Source: Typhlomys cinereus
Lineage: Eukaryota > Chordata > Mammalia > Rodentia > Platacanthomyidae
Reading direction: 5' to 3'
DNA: 64,000 nt
NCBI GenBank assembly: GCA_023101885.1
Contig: JALPQD010000623.1
Location: 527,208-591,207, forward strand
The position numbers were made by a program, and so were the translations under genes. Shown in pieces: positions 34,141 through 48,289 of this stretch (within the stretch, counting starts at the first letter, position 1; the number at the start of each line of letters is the position of its first letter). A model generated the notes under the pieces. That model worked only from the letters and a program-made list of their open reading frames with translations, made no database searches and had not been told where the DNA came from.

Positions 34141-36546
34141 CCCATTCTTAAGTCTGTATGATGACTTTGAACTTTGACCACTGTGATTTCTCTATGACAA
34201 CTATGAAGTATGACCACTGTGAACTCTCTATGGCCACTGTGAGTTTTCTGTTACCACTTTGCACTCTCTGACCATTGTAGCTCTCTATTAAAAATATGAT
34301 ACTTGACCACTATGAGCTCTTTATGACCACTATAAGCTATGACCACCGTGACCTCTCTGAGGTTACTTTGAGCTCTCTGTGATCACTGTGAGCTCTCTAT
34401 GACCACTCTAAGCTCTTTAAAATAACTATGAATTTTCTATGACCATTTTGATTTCTCTATAACCAGTATGATCTATGAACATGATGAGTTCTGTATGACC
34501 ACAGTGAGGTCTCTGTGACCACTATAAGCTATTACCACTGTGAGTTCACTATGAATATTATTATCTCTCTGTGACCAATGTGAGCTATGACTACTGTGAG
34601 ATCTCCATGAACACTATGCGATATGATGATGATGAGCTCTCTATTACTATTATGAGCTCTCCGTTATGACTATGAGCTATGACGACTTTGAGCTTTCTGT
34701 GACCACTATAAACTATGACCATGGAGAGCTCTCTTTGACCACTATGAGCTCTGCATGTCCACTATGTCCTATGACCAGTGTGAGCTCTCTATAAACACAT
34801 TGAGTTATGACCATTGTGAACACTGTATGGCCGCTATGAAGTCTTTATGACTACTATGAGCTATGTCTACTATGAGTTCTCTGTGACCAATAGGAGCTAT
34901 GACCACTGTGAGCTCTAAATGAACACTATGAGCTATAACCACTGTGAACTCTGTATAACCTCTATGAGCTATGACCACTATGCACTCTCTATGATCATTG
35001 TGAATCCTCTGTGACTACTGTGAGATCTCTGTGACCATTGTGAGCTATGAACATTATGAGCTCTCTATGAGCACTGTGATATCGTTGATGACTGTGACCT
35101 CTCTATAACCACTTTGAGTTCTCTAAGACCACTACGAGTAATGACTACTGTGACCTCTCTAAGACTCATATGACCTATGACCATTGTGAGCTTTCTATGG
35201 CTATTGTGAGCTGTTTATGTCAACTATGAGCTCTCCATGACCACTGTGATTTCTCTAGACTCACTGTGAGAATTCTATGACGTTTGTGAGCGGTCTGTGA
35301 CCACTATTAGTTATGTCAACTATGAACTCACTATGAACATTATTACCTATCTAGGACGACTGTGAGCTATGACCACTGTGAGATATCTATGACTACTATG
35401 AGTTATGACAACTATGAGATCTCTATTACTATTGTGATATCTCTATGACCACTGTCAGATCTCTATTTCCATTGATCTCTGAGATCACTGTGAGTTCAAT
35501 ATGGCCATCATAAGCTCTCTATGAAAACTATGACCTATGTCTACTGTGAGCTGTCTATGATCATTGTGAGCTCTCTGTCACCAATGTGAGCTCTCTATGA
35601 CATCTGTGACCTCTCTATGACTCTGATTAGGTATGACCACTGTGAGCTCTTCATGTCAAGTTTGAGCTACAAACACTCTGAGCTTCCAGTCCATTATGAG
35701 TGATCTATGAGCACTGTTAGCCATGACATCTGTGAGCTGTCTATGATCACTGTGAGCTACGACCACTAAGAGCTCTCTATGACCACTAAAAGGTATCAAT
35801 GACCTCTATGAACTGTAAGCATTATGCAGTCTCTATGTCAACTGTGAAGTCTTTATGACCACTGTGAAATCTCTATGACTGGTTTGAGGTATGACCACTA
35901 TGTGTTCTCTATGACCACTATGAACTATGACCAATATTAGCAGTCTATCACAACTATGAGCTATGTAAATTTTGAGCTCTCTAAATCCATTGTGAGTTCC
36001 CTATGACCACTGTGAGTTCTCTATAAATACTATGAACTCTATGACTGCTATGAACTATGACCACTGTGACCTCTGTATTGCCACTGTGAGATCTCAATGA
36101 CTACTATTATGTATGACTATTTTGAGCACTCTATAATCACTATGATCTATGATCATTGTGAACTCTCTACGTCCATTATGAGTTTTCTATAACCACTGGG
36201 TGCTGTAATCTCTTTATGACCACTATGAGCTATGACCACTGTGACCTCTCTATCACCACTGTGAGCTCTTTATGACCACTATGAGCTATGACTTCTTCGA
36301 GCACTGTATGACCACTATTATCTATGACCATTGTGAACTCTCTATGTATGTTATGAGCTTTCTATAACCACTGTATGCTATGACCACCGTAAGCCCTCTA
36401 TGAGCACTATGAACTATGAGTACTGTGAACTCTCTATGACCACTATGAGCTCTCTATAACCACTATGAGCTATAATCACTGTGAGTTCTCTCTGACCACT
36501 GATATATATTTCTATTGTGAACTCTCTATTACCATTAGAAGTGATG
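34141..36546. repeat. Satellite B, block 1
   Basis: Tandem array mixing a 20-bp unit (GAGCTCTCTATGACCACTAT) and a 16-bp unit (GAGCTATGACCACTGT), often alternating so that 36 bp is a common period. It carries GAGCTC or GAGCTA at each unit junction. Divergence is high. No gene is seen. Confidence 0.92.
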
Positions 36547-36551
36547 ACCAG

Positions 36552-38806
36552 TGTAACAGTTAATCTTAACTATTGCTGTGAGAGAACACTCAAAGTCAAT
36601 CAATTTAAGGGAGAAAGGGAGGTTTATTCAGCTTATGGTTCCAGAGGGAAGGGACAGTCTCTCAAAGCAGAGGTGGCATGGCTGGCTCGCCAAAGCTGAA
36701 GGAAGCTAAGTCACCACAGACATCTTGGAGGCTGAGAGTTGCAGACTGCTTGCAGCAAAGGCAGACTTCTCCTCAAGGTAAGGTGGGACTAATCCACCTC
36801 AAGGTCCACCCCTTGTGACTGCCTTCCTCCAGCAAGGCTTCACCTCTCAAGGTACTATGACCTTGCCCAACACATGAAACTGTGGGGGACACATTTCAAA
36901 CCATGACATTCCACCCATGGGCCCCACAGGCTCATTACCATCTCTTTATGTAAACCATACTCAGTCCAACTTTAAAAGTCTTCATAGACTACAATGGTAG
37001 TCCCAACAGTCCAAAAGTCCAAACTCCAAAATCTCCTGTAAAATCAAAATACAAGTTACATACTTCTAACATACAATGGCACAGAATAAACATTCCCATT
37101 GCAAAAGGAAGGAATGGGGGCATATCCAGAGAAAGATTGGTCCATAACAAGACTGAAAACTAGCAGGACAAACTCCAAATCTTATAGCTCCAAGTCCAAC
37201 TGGTAAGCCTCTTGTTGAAATCATCTCAGTTCCAAAGGGCTTTGGCTCTATCCCTCCAATACAGCTGTCCATAGAACATGTTGCTCTCTTGAGCTGGCTC
37301 CTCGCAGGGTATACATCTCTTCTTGGCAGGTGTCCCACATTGTCTCTGGCATCTCTAACATCTTTACTTCTCAATGGCAAACCAGGCTTTATTTCCACAG
37401 CACGAACTGCCCTTCTTGGGCCTCGAAACTGCAGGATTGGAGAATAACTCCATGATCTCCTCCCTCTTGCATCACTGATTCCTCTAAAGCCAGAACCACA
37501 TGGACAACTTTGCCAAGACTGGCCTCCTTGAATCACAGCTGATTCTGCTTCTCTATGCTGGCCATGTCTTTCACTCTTGTGCAGTTGCTTGGTAAGAGAA
37601 ACCAACTCTTGCTTTGGAACTCCACCTTTTAGCTCCAGTTTTCTGAAAGGATTTGCATTTTTATGAGTGGGAGCCTTCCCTGAGGATCTTGCCCTCAAGC
37701 TAGGGCCTCTCTTATTATTCACATTGAGAGCAGGCTTTGATTTAAAAATGGAGCTATTTTGTTCTCTGCTTCTTCCTGGTTCAACTCCTTAAGTTTGTCA
37801 TTGTATTTTTCATCATTGGATCTTACAGTTTTTGCTTCTTCCTGCCTGATTCTTTGCTCTTTTTTCTAACTCTGAAGACAACTAAGAAGTAGCCATATCA
37901 CATTGTGAAGATGACATTGCTCTGAAATTTCCTCCACCAAGCAAATTAAGCTGGAGCTTAATTTCATGCAAACTTTCAGGATGAGGGCAAAACTTCACTA
38001 AACTCTTGGCCAACACATGGCTCCATGTGTCACTCGTCCAGTTGCAAACACAGTCTCTGTTTCCCTCTGGACCATCACAAGCTGGACTTCCACTGCCTGC
38101 ATCTCTCACAGCATTGCTCTCCTCTGAGCTCTCACAAGAAAGGTTCCTTTGGCCCAACCGCCAAGACGCAAAGACTTTCCCAGCACAAAGTCCCAAAGTT
38201 CTCTGTATTTCTCCCAACAATTTCCAAAGGCAAACTAGCCACATCACAGCATTGGCCATGCTTCTGGGTATGAACTTTTCTCAGCTTCACAAACAACTTC
38301 ACTTTGTGATACCAGCTGTCCTTAATCTCACAGCAATGCCCCACTACCTGGTACCAATTTCTGTATTAGTTAGGGTCTCTAGAGTCACAGAATTCACAGA
38401 ACTAATATATATATATATGAAATTAATTGAGTTGGCTTACAGATATGGCCGAGGTAGTCCAGGGAAGGCTGTCAATAGCTAGCTGCTCAGTTCACTAGTT
38501 AAGTAGGTGATGGCTGAAGGCTCGAGAATTGCTAGAGTCTTAGTCTAGTGAAAGGTCGAAAGAACCGGGTGGCTGGAAGAAAGAATGATTCCTAGCACAG
38601 CTGCAAGAAGGAATCTGTTCTCCTTGGTGTTTCCTTTTTATATGATCTAGTATTGAGAGAATCCTTTGAGAGCTTTGGAGTTCTGATAGGATCTAGGGTG
38701 TGTACAATCCTTCAAGTAGTCTCAGTTGATCCTTTCCAGAGGTAGTCTCAGCCCAGCTTAGTTAATACCCGGTGTGTCAAGTTGACACCCAGGCTTAACT
38801 ATTACA
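36552..38806 (-). mobile_element. ERVL-MaLR with two unlike LTRs and 5-bp target duplication
   Basis: ACCAG flanks both ends (36547-36551 and 38807-38811), the 5-bp length used by ERVL elements. Minus-strand order: 5' LTR 38806-38362 (445 bp, starts TGTAATAGTTAAGCCTGG, ends AACTAATACA), primer region GAAATTGGTACCAGGTAGTG, internal sequence, then 3' LTR 36908-36552 (357 bp, starts TGTCATGGTTTGAAATGTG, ends AACTGTTACA; poly(A) signal GAATAAACC). The two LTRs are not alike. The internal region keeps long minus-strand open stretches (218 codons at 37066-37722 and 125 codons at 37882-38259), presumably remnants of a gag-like frame; I see no motif in them. Confidence 0.78.
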
Positions 38807-38811
38807 ACCAG

Positions 38812-41800
38812 TATAAACTCTCTGTGACCACTATGAGCACTCTGTGACCACTATAAGCATTTACCACTGTGAGCTCTATTTGGCCACTGTGAGATACTTT
38901 GATCTCTCTATGACCATTCTGAGTTATGACCACTGTAAGCTCTTTTTAACCATTATGAACTCTCCATGACCAATATAAGCTATGGCCATTGTCAGCTCTT
39001 AAAGACCACTGTGAGCTATGACCATAGTGAGCTTTCTCTGACCACTATGAAATCTGCATGATGACTGTAAGCTCTCTATAAGGATTATGGGCTCGTTATG
39101 ACCACTGTTAGCTCTCTAAACACTGTGAGTTCTCTAAGAGCAGTATGACCTCTTACTACTGTGAGCTCTCTATAACCACTACACCTCCCTATGACCCATA
39201 TGCGCGCTGACCACGGTTATCTGTTTATGACCACTATGAATATGAATTATGAACATTGTGTGGTCTTTATGACCACTATGAACTATGGCCACTGTGACCT
39301 CTCACTGTGCACTATATTCTCTACCTCTGTGAACTATGACAACTGAGCTCTCTATTATCACTGTGATCTGTGACCAATGTGTTCTCTCTATCATCACTAT
39401 GAGTTATGATCACTGTGAGCTCTGTATAATGATTATGAGTTTTCATCAAGTATGACATATGACCACTGTGAGATTTCTATGATTACTCTGAGCTATGAAC
39501 ACTGTAAGCCCTCTATGATGACTGTGAGGACTCTATAACTACTGTGACTCTCTATGTCCAATATGAGCTCTCTATGTCCACTGTGAGTTATGACTATTGC
39601 AAACTCTATATGATCACTAGGAGCTATGACCACTGTGAGTTATCAGCGATCACCATGAGCTCTCTTGGACCTCTGTGACTTATCTATGACCACTTTGAAC
39701 TCTCTAAGACTGCAGCTCTCTATGACTCCTAGTAATCATAGAGAGCTGATAGTGGTCATATCTCACAGTGGTCATAGAGATCACTCTGTATGAACACTCT
39801 GAGTTCTCTATGAGCATTATGACCTATGAACACTGTTTGCTCTCTATGAGCACTATGAGCTATGACCACTGTGAGCTCTTTATAACCATTATGATCTATG
39901 ACAACTTTGAGCTCTCTTTCACCATTGTGAGCACTCCATGAACACTCTGATCTATGACAATTGTGAGCTCACTAGACTACCATGAAGTCTCTATCAGCAC
40001 TCTGACATCTCTATGACTAATATGAGCTATCACTGACCACTGTGAACTCTCTATCGATACTATGAGCTGTCAATGAGCACTATGACCTATCAGCACTGTG
40101 AGCTCTCTATGACCACTATGAGATGTCTATGACTATTCTGAGTTCTCTATTACATCTATGAGAATTGTATCACCACTATGAGCTTTCTATGACCACCATA
40201 ATCCCTCTGTGACCACTGTGAGCCTTCTATGACCACTTTGATAGTTCTATGACCACTATGAGCTCTCTATGATCACTGTGAGCTCTCTATGAGCATTATG
40301 ACCTATGACCACCGTGAGCTCTCTATCACCACTTTGAACTCTCTGTGAATTTTGTGAGCTTTCTATTATCACTATGAGGTCTCAATGACCACTGTGAGAT
40401 ATGGCCACTATCAGCTCTCTATGATTACTAGGAGTTGTGATCACTATCAGGTGTCTGTGAAAACTGTGAGCTCTCTATGTGCACTTTGAGCTCTCTATGA
40501 TGATAGTGAGTCTCTATGACCACTGTGAACTCTGTGTTGTCACTGTTACATCTCTGTAACAACAGTTAATTCTTTGACTACTGTAAGCTCAATATAACCG
40601 TATGAGCTATGACCACTGTGAGGGCTCTATGACCACTGTCCTTTTTATGAACACTTTTAGCTTTCTATAATCGCTGTGAGTACTGTGTGACCACTGGCAG
40701 CTGCCTATGAGCATTCAATGACCACGTAGAACTCTAGATTACCACTGTGAGTACTCTATGAGCACTTTGAACTCTATGAGCACTGTGAGCTCTCTATAAC
40801 GAATATCAGCTATGAGCACTGTGAGCTATGACCTCGATGATCTCTCTATGGCCACTATTAGCTCTCTGTGTCCATTAGAAGTTATGACCAATGCGAATTC
40901 TCTACCACTGACCATTATGAGCTATAATCATGGTGAACTCTCTTAGACCACTGTGAGCACTTTATGACCACTATTAGCTGAGAGCATTGTAATCTCTCTG
41001 TGAACACTTTGAGCTCTTTATGACAACTGTGAACTCTCTTTAACCTCTGTAGCTCTCTATGAGCTATACAACATATGTCCATTGATCTCTCTATGATCAC
41101 TGTCAGCTATAAATTCTGTATGACGACAATGAACTAGGACCACTGTGAACTGTATATGCCCACTATGAGCTATCAATACTGTGAACTCTCTATGACCACT
41201 TTGAGCTTTTTATGACCACTATCAGCTATGACTATTGTAGGTACTCTATGTCCACTATGAGTTATGACTGCATGAGATCCCTATAATGAATGTGAGCTCT
41301 TTATGACCACTGTGAGCTCTTTATGACCACTATGAGCTATGAACACTGTGAGTTCTCTATGACCATTATGAGTTATGACCACTGTGAGCTCTCTATGACC
41401 ACAATGAACTAGGCCCACTGTGATGTTTGTATGTCCACTATGAGATATCAATACTGTAATCTCTCTATGACCACTGTGACCTCTTTATGACCACTATCAG
41501 CTATGAGTATTTAGATACTCTATGTCCACTATGAACTATGACTGCTATGAGCTATAAGCTCTCTATGAACACTGTGAGCTATGACCACTGTGAGCTCTCT
41601 ATGACCACTATGATTTATGACCACTTTGAGCTCTCTAGGACCACTATGAGCTATTAGTCCTATGAACATTCTATGACCACTATGAACAATCAAAACTATG
41701 AGCTCTCTATGATAACTATGTGGTCTTTATTACATTGATGAGCTCTGTATGATCACTGTGAGCTCTCTATGACCAGAGTGAGGTTCTTGTGACCACTGTG

Positions 41801-44800
41801 ACATCTCTGAGCACTTTGATCTCACTATGAGGACTGTGTGCATTCTATGACCACTGTGAGCTCTCTATAAGCACTATGATCTATGACCACTATGAGCTCT
41901 CTATGACCACTATGAGCTAGGTGTAGTGTGAGCTCTCTAAGACTAGTGTATGATCTGATCACTCTCTAAGACTAGTGTATGCTCTTATCACTGTGAGCAC
42001 TCTCTGACCAATATGAAATATGACCACTGTGAGCTCTCTGTGTCCATCATGAACTCTATGACCAGCTTGAGCTATGACAAAAGTAAGCTCAGTATGAACA
42101 CTATGAGTAATCTATGACCATTTTTAACATCTCTATGATGACTTTGAGCTTTCTAAGACAACTCTGAGCTCTCTGTGACCACTGTGAGGTCTCCGTGAGT
42201 ACTATGAACTATGACAAGTTTTAGCTCTGTGTGACCACTATGAGCTGTGACCACTGTGGGCTCTCTGTGAACAATATGAGCTCTCCATGACAACTATGAT
42301 CTATAACCAATGTGAGCCCTTTATTACCACTATGAGCTATGACAACAGTGCGCACTATATTTCCATTTTGAGCTCTCTATTACTACTGTGAACTATAATC
42401 ACAGTCCTATATGACCACTATGAGCTATGACCACTGTGAGCTCTTATGAATATTATGAGCTCTCTATGACTAGTATGAGCTATGACCAGTGAGACTTCAC
42501 TATGAACACTTTGAGCACTTTATGACCATTATGAGCTCCCTTTGACCACTGTGAGCTATGACTACTGTGAATTCTCTATAACCTGTCAGAGCTCAATTTG
42601 ATCACTGTGAACTCTCAATGACCACTGTGAGATCTCTATGACCACAGTGAGCTCTCCATTACCACAATGAGCTATGACCACTGTGAGCTCTCTATGACAA
42701 TTATGAGCTAAGACCATTGTGAGCTCTCTTTGACCACTGTGAGCTCTGACCACTGAGAGTTCTCTATGACCTGTGTGTGCTCATTTTGACCACTGTGAAA
42801 ACTCTATGACAACTCTCAACTACCTGTGACCATTGGGATCTCTCCATGACCACTATGAGGTATGACAACTGTTAGTTCTCTATGACATTTATGAGCTATG
42901 ACCACTGTGAATCTCTATAATCATTATGAGCTCTCTATGACTACTTTATGCTATTATCACTGTGAGCTCTCTGTGACCACTATTACCTCTCTGTTTTGAG
43001 CACTATGATCTATGACCACTATGACCTCTCTGTGAACACTATGTCTCTATGACAACTCTGAACTGTCTGTGACCACTTTGAGCTCTCTATAACCACCATG
43101 AGCCATAAGTGTGAGCTCAGTATGAGCACCCTGAGCACTCTATGACCACTATGAGCTCTCTATGTTCACTATGAGCCTTGACCACTGTGAACCCTTCATT
43201 GACCACTATGAGGTATGACAAAAATAAGTAGTCTATTTCCATTATGAGCCCTCCATTATGAATGTGAGCTATAATTACAGTTCTGTATGATGACTATGTG
43301 CTATTACCAATGTGAGCTCTCTGTGAACACTTTGAGCTCTCTATTACTAGTATGAGCTATGACAAGTGTGACTTCACTATAAACACTTCGAGCACTTTAT
43401 AACCACTGTGAGCTCTTTATAATCACTATGAGATATAAGAACTGGGAGGTCTCTATTATGCACTGTGTGCTCTCTATTATGACTTATGACCACTTGAAGT
43501 CTCTAGGAAAATTATGAGCTATGACCACTGTGAGCTCTCTATAGCCACTGTAGACACTCTAACACCATTATGAGCTATGATGACTGTGAGCAATCTATGA
43601 TGTCTATGAGCTATGACCATTGTAAGCACTCTGACAACTATGACCTCTCTATTACCACTCTGAACTAGGGCAACTGTGAGTTCTCTATTATCACTATGAG
43701 ATCTCTATGACCAGGGTACGTGACAACTATGAGTTATGAGCTCTCTGAGTTCTCTATGACCATTATGAAATATGATCACTGTGAACTGTCTATGACCACT
43801 ATGATGTATTATCACTGTGAGCTCACTATGACCACCATGAGCTCTCTGTGACCATTATGAACTTTGACCCGTTATGATATCTTTATTGCCAATATAAGCC
43901 CTCTAAGACCTCTGTTATCTAGGACCACATCAGCTCTCTATGGCCATGTGAGCTATCTATTACACTGGGATCACTCTATGAACCCTTTGAGCTCTCTATG
44001 AGCACTATGACCTATGATCACTGTGAGTTCTCTATGACCACTGTGAGCTTTTTATGACTACTCTGAGCTATGCCCACTGTGAGCTCTCTATTATTAATAT
44101 GAGCTCTCTATGAACACTGTGAGCTATGACCACTATGAGTACTGATCATTATGGGCTCTCTATGACCACTATGAGCTATGACAACCGTGAGCTATGTGGG
44201 ACCACTGTGAGATATCACCACTATGAATTGTCTATGACCACTGTGATCTCTATATGACCACTGTGAATGCTCTAGGAGAATTATGACCTATCACAATTTT
44301 GAGCTCTTTATGACTATGACCTCAGATAACTGTGAGCTCTCCTTGAGCTTGTGAGCTCTCTATGAAGAGTATGAACTCTTTATGAACACTCTGAGCTCTC
44401 CATGTCCATTATGAGCTCTTGGTGACCACTGTACCCTCAACACTATGACCACTTTGAGCTCTCTATGATCACTTTGTGTTCACTTCGACAACTGTGAGCT
44501 CTCTGTACCACTGTCAGCACTCTATGAGAACTGTGAACTATCTATGACTACTCTCTATGACCACTATGAGCTATGACCACTGTGATCTCTCTATGACAAT
44601 TATGAGGTATGATCACTGTGAGCTCTCTTTGACCACTGTAAGTATTCTATGACCTCTGTGAGCTCACTTTGACCGTGGTGAGCACTCTATGACCACTGTG
44701 AGCTCTCTATGACCACTTGAGCTCTCCATGGCCATTATGAGCTATGACAACTGTTAGCTCTCTATGACCACTATGAACTATGACCATTGTAAATTCTCTA

Positions 44801-45955
44801 TTACAATTATGGGCTCTGTATGATCCCTGTTAGCTATGATGAATATGAGCTATCTGTGACCACTATTATCTTTCTATGATCACTTTGAGCTCCCTATGAC
44901 ACCTGAGATCTCTCTATGACCATTACGAACTCTCTATGAGCACTATTACATATGACCACTTTGAGCTCTCTATGACTACTATGAGTTGTGAGTACTTTGA
45001 GCTCTTTATAACAACTATGAGCTTTGGTCACTACGAACTTTCTATGACCTCTGTGGTTTCTTTCTAACCACTATGTTCTATGAACACCATGAGTTCCGTC
45101 TCACAAGTATGAGCTATGACAAATGTGTGCTTTATATGACCACTATAAGCTATTAGCATTGTAAGCTGTCTTTGACCATTCTGACCTCTCTAGGAGCATT
45201 ATGATCTATGACCACTGTGAGCTCTCTATGATTACTATTAGCCCTCTGTGACTACTTTCTGCTCTCTATGGCACCTGTGAACTCTCTATGTCCATGATGA
45301 GCTATTGCCTTGTGAGCTATCTTTGACCACTGTGAATGCTCTATGAACACTATGATCTATGACCACTGTGAACTCTCTGTGACTACTATGAGCACTCTGT
45401 GACTACTTTCAGCTCTCCATGACCACTTTCAGCTTTCTATGACCATTGTGATCTCTCTATGAACACTATGACCTATCACCACTGTGAGTTCTCTATGACT
45501 ACTCTGAGCTATTGTCACTTTGAGCTGTTTATGACTATGAGTTATGACCACTGTGAGTTCTCTATTATCACAGAGTGCTATGACCACTATGAGCTCTGTA
45601 TAATCACTGTAAGCTCTCTGTGACCAGTGTGAGCTCTCTATGACCACAGTGACTTGTCTATGATCACTTTCAGGTCTCAATAACTACTCTGAGATCTCTA
45701 TCACCCCTCTGAGACATCTATGAGGAGGATGAGCTCTCTATGACCACTTTGAACTCTCTATGATACAACTATGAGCTCTCTATGAACACAGTGACCTCTC
45801 CATGGGAACTTTGAAATCTGTATGACCACTGTGAGGTTTCTATGATGATTGTGAGCACTGTATGAGCACTCTGATCTATGACCCGTTGTAAGCTCTCTAT
45901 GTCCATTATGAGTTCTCTATTACCACAATAAGCTGCAACTGTTGTGAACTATGTC
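38812..45955. repeat. Satellite B, block 2 (largest)
   Basis: About 7.1 kb of 16/20 bp satellite B in one orientation, apart from a short inverted piece near 39731-39783. Occasional units carry small duplications, such as TCTCTAAGACTAGTGTATG twice near 41937-41980. No gene, RNA or unrelated insertion is visible. Confidence 0.93.
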
Positions 45956-46650
45956 CAATGTTGGCGCACCGATGTGGGGTGCTGCTGCCTTCGGTGTAGA
46001 TGAAACACCCATTCCGGTAAAGTTTGGTGGTGATCCCTTTAGTTTTGTGTTCCTGTACTTGTGCCTGAAGGTGAGCAGGTGGCCCCCTCCTCTTCCCCTT
46101 TCCCTGTTTGTACTTAGGAACACGGACACTTGCTCGCTTGATTTAGTGATAATCAAAGAGCCCCTCTAAATTAAGGCTTTTCCCACAGAGTTCATATGAG
46201 AAATTGTTCCCCTCAGAACTCGAAACCCAAGTTTGATTATACAGAATCAGCTTGACCGGGGGCATAGGGCCCAGGGGAGTAACGAACCCCTGAAGTCCCT
46301 CACTAAGCACAGGACGTTTAAATCCAAAACACCTCTGCATATGTCCTGCACTAGGTCTCTCCTTAAATGCTGGTTACCCCTTTAGGAGTTGTTTTCACGT
46401 TGACATTGATCTAGTCATTGCTTTTAATTTTCTGTGCTTTTGCCTTGTCCACTCGCCTCCTAGTCATCTCTGTCCATTAGGGAACCTTTCTTCTCCATAA
46501 TGAGTAATTGACTGGCCCATCAGAAGACACTCCAGCTGACTACCCTTAAGGCTCTACTAGACTTATGTAGGAGATGCCAAAAGACTTAGAAGATTTTTGG
46601 GAAGAAGCTTTAATCTTAGCACCTTGGATTTCCCCAGAAAATGTCTGAGA

Positions 46651-47142
46651 GCCAGAGATCCAGATAGAAATGCTCTTCCTGGTCTGCAAGGGGGAAGTCC
46701 AGGAAGGCCATATGCTTCTGGCCCCCTTTATTCCCATCCTCAGCATGTAACAAGCCTTAAAGGATCCTCCACTGAGGAAATGATTAATTGCTACAATGTA
46801 ACTTGTGAAGAGAACCCAAAATTAGTCCTTTGTTTTTCTTCCAGATCTGGATCCCACCCCTTCCTGGTTAAGGACTCTATAGAGGGCTCTCTATAAGCCA
46901 GAGATCCAGATGGAAGTGCTCTTCCTGGTCTGCAAGGGGGAAGTCCAGGAAGGCCATATGCTTCTGGCCCCCTTTATTCCCATCCTCAGCATGTAACAAG
47001 CCTTAAAGGATCCTCCACTGAGGAAATGATTAATTGCTACAATGTAACTTGTGGAGAGAACCCAAAATTAGTCCTTTGTTTTTCCTCCAGATCTGGATCC
47101 CACCCCTTCCTGGTTAAGGACTCTATAGAGGGCTCTCAGGTC
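46651..47142 (+). repeat. 246-bp tandem duplication in the non-coding class II element
   Basis: 46651-46896 is repeated at 46897-47142 with few differences (for example GATAGAAATGC versus GATGGAAGTGC). A shorter related phrase, TTAGCACCTTGGAT…CCCCAGA, occurs before the first copy (46615) and again near 47327, so the region has a history of internal duplication. Confidence 0.88.
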
Positions 47143-48150
47143 CATGTGGGGGGCATTCCACCCCCTGCTGGCATCCCTTTCCCTCTGCTTCTTCCTATAG
47201 CTCTTGACTTCCCCTCTTTCCTGGCTATATTTTCTACTTCCGATGATATTGGTCTCCCAATAGGTGTCTTAAAATCTCTCCTAGAGACTAGAGGCTTGGA
47301 ATAATTTTAGAATGATGCTATGGTTTTAGCACCTTGGATCCCCCCAGAGAAAATGTGGGAATGGACTATGGATGAGGATGCTTTTCCTTGCTAGATGTTT
47401 TTCAGAATTAAGCTAAGCCTGCCAGATTTAACTAATATGAGGTCTTGTTTTAAATAATGTTTTCTTAAATGTTAATCCACCCTTGATAAAGTTTTCAAGG
47501 GTAATTTTAATACAGTTACTGGTAAATTGTACAGTTGCTGATAAAATGTTGTTCATGTGCTTGTATGTTTATATGTTCTCTGTTTATATGTTGTGTGTCT
47601 TGTGTCTGGCCACATCAATTTTTTATTTCTGTTGAACACTAATATTAAAATTTTGGCATGCCATTTTTAAATACATGTATGCATACTTAAAGATAAGAAC
47701 AAATAATGTTTATAACATCAAGGCCTTAACTACTTATGTTTTATATTTATCACTATTGTTTTTCTAATAGATTGTAAGTTTTCTTTCATATGAGTTTTCT
47801 GACAGGTTTTTTCATATATTCCCAAAATAATAAAGCATGCCTTCCAAGTCCTCATATCATCCATTCAGGCCTTGGATATTCCTTAGATCACCAAAGGCCC
47901 GCTGTAAATCTAGCTGTCCTCTATTAAAGCTATGACTTACTAACTTACAATTGTTAGGTTCTGATTTATGACTCCCCAGCTCTTCTGGATCGTTTCTCCA
48001 CCTGTCCTGCCTACAGCCTCTGCCTGCCCCGCCTACAGCCCCTCTGCCTGCTCCTGCCCTGACAAAACCTCCTTTTCTCTGCCACTGCTTGAGTTTCCTT
48101 TTGCAACCATGATTCCTTCTCTGCGATGGTCTCATGACTGGTAGTCAATG

Positions 48151-48181
48151 ACGGGTAAGGTTCCACACGAGGGTGGTGACC
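48151..48181 (+). promoter_or_regulatory. Hairpin before the 3' LTR (RNA export element candidate)
   Basis: GGT (48159-48161) and CCAC (48163-48166) pair with GTGG (48173-48176) and ACC (48179-48181) around a loop ACGAGG. The sequence GGGTAAGGTTCCAC…GAGGGTGGT parallels GGTTAAGGTCCAAC…GAGGGTGGT at 6280-6309 in ERV-A. Confidence 0.4.
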
Positions 48182-48289
48182 AACCTAAGACAGGCAGAGT
48201 CACCTATATTCCACGCAGCTAAAGAGGCTTAGGGTCGCCCCAGCTATCATGGTCCCACTGAAAAAATTTTATATATAAAAGGGTAAAAA

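Noticed and set aside
34141..36546. CRISPR-like array of short regular repeats
   Set aside because: There are no unique spacers, repeat and 'spacer' are one diverged satellite unit, and the context is mammalian.
46597..47304. Coding exons in the 46.6-47.3 kb duplication
   Set aside because: The short frames exist because of the 246-bp duplication (246 is a multiple of three). There are no retroviral or host motifs, and the minus-strand frame is equally open.
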